NCBI GenBank assembly: GCA_963828625.1 | Contig: CAWHEX010000011.1 | Coordinates: 1,065,022-1,129,021, forward strand | Source of the DNA: PALSA-894 sp963828625 | Lineage (GTDB): Bacteria; Pseudomonadota; Alphaproteobacteria; Rhizobiales; Xanthobacteraceae | Direction of reading: 5' to 3' | Length of the DNA: 64,000 nt | Shown: positions 63,768 through 64,000 of the stretch, piece by piece | Numbering within the stretch: position 1 is the stretch's first letter | How the letters are laid out: each line of letters begins with the position of its first letter | Translations under genes and position numbers: made by a program | The notes under the pieces: generated by a model | What the model was told of the DNA's origin: nothing | Seen by the model: the letters and a program-made list of their open reading frames with translations, nothing else | Database searches by the model: none

Positions 63768-64000
63768 GTGACCGCGGGGGGCCCGGAAATATCGATCGTG
63801 CTGCCTGCCCATAACGAGGCCGAGAATATTGCGGCCATCGCGGCCGCGATCACGCAGGGGATGGCCCGGCAGGGCTCTTACGAGATCGTATTCGTCGACG
63901 ACGGCTCGACCGACGGCACGCTCGCGGCGATCCGCGCGGCCGCGCGCGATCCGGCAATCCGCTACGTGTCGTTTACGCGTAATTTCGGTCATCAGGCGGC
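63768..64000 (+). CDS. family-2 glycosyltransferase (3' end beyond window)
   Basis: The first 77 residues of a GT2 enzyme starting at GTG 63768: ISIVLPAHNEAENIAAIAAA, then the nucleotide-sugar site EIVFVDDGSTDGTL and YVSFTRNFGHQAA. This is the polyprenyl-phosphate glucose/mannose transferase (DPM1/GtrB) type. It is divergent from the membrane glycosyltransferase and would make its lipid-linked sugar donor. No ATG serves this frame nearby. Cut by the right edge. Confidence 0.85.
   Translation, partial: MTAGGPEISIVLPAHNEAENIAAIAAAITQGMARQGSYEIVFVDDGSTDGTLAAIRAAARDPAIRYVSFTRNFGHQA

Overview
The window comes from a GC-rich alphaproteobacterium, most likely of the order Hyphomicrobiales (Bradyrhizobium/Xanthobacteraceae side). 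Signs of this are the Rhizobiales-type intergenic palindromes, a CIRCE-controlled groESL, an EcfG-type stress promoter, an Omp25/31-like outer membrane protein, three tripartite (TRAP) transporters with solute-specific enzymes, and many small conserved hypothetical genes typical of that group. No rRNA, tRNA, CRISPR array, phage or insertion sequence was recognised. Genus cannot be fixed from this sequence alone.

Layout. 1-6.2 kb: a MoxR ATPase (cut by the left edge), DUF1285, a CoA pyrophosphatase, a DUF559 nuclease-like gene between inverted palindromic repeats, a promoter followed by a hairpin-rich non-coding stretch, an L,D-transpeptidase, and two tandem small FPASDPP proteins behind an EcfG-like promoter. 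6.2-15.6 kb: DUF1272, a RraA-like protein, AzlCD exporter, MFS permease coupled to an APH/ATPase fusion, an XRE regulator, a ThDP enzyme, TetR and GntR regulators. 15.7-20.2 kb: TRAP operon 1 with an AroQ-like dehydratase and an NHL-repeat protein. 20.2-24.3 kb: peptide-binding protein, DUF1028 protein and gamma-glutamyltransferase. 24.4-29.1 kb: flavin monooxygenase and TRAP operon 2. 29.1-39.0 kb: SlyX, GNAT, cytochrome c, then glcD-glcE-thiM-glcF, a histone-like protein and a malate synthase with a long basic tail, and a reductase-like protein. 39.0-46.6 kb: a solute-binding protein, a cyclase, an ABC exporter and TRAP operon 3. 46.8-53.9 kb: outer membrane protein, groESL, lipoprotein, DUF47/Pit phosphate transport, MFS. 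53.9-64 kb: ribF, hybrid histidine kinase, MaoC, CheY-like regulator, HAD phosphatase, degenerate EAL protein, small basic proteins, RidA, and divergent glycosyltransferase genes at the right edge.

How the genes work together. The region is dominated by uptake and oxidation of small organic acids. GlcDEF would oxidise glycolate to glyoxylate, and the adjacent malate synthase would condense glyoxylate with acetyl-CoA to malate. Each TRAP operon sits beside a regulator or oxidoreductase that may act on its substrate. The peptide-binding protein, DUF1028 protein and gamma-glutamyltransferase suggest gamma-glutamyl or peptide scavenging.

Reading-frame quality. At least 30 single-base indels interrupt otherwise complete, family-length genes. 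Most are +1 insertions next to short homopolymers; a few are -1. They cluster at 24.6-28.8 kb and 62.1-63.6 kb, while 36-50 kb is nearly clean. They are best explained as uncorrected sequencing or assembly errors, so these genes are annotated as single full-length CDSs with the shift noted rather than as pseudogenes.
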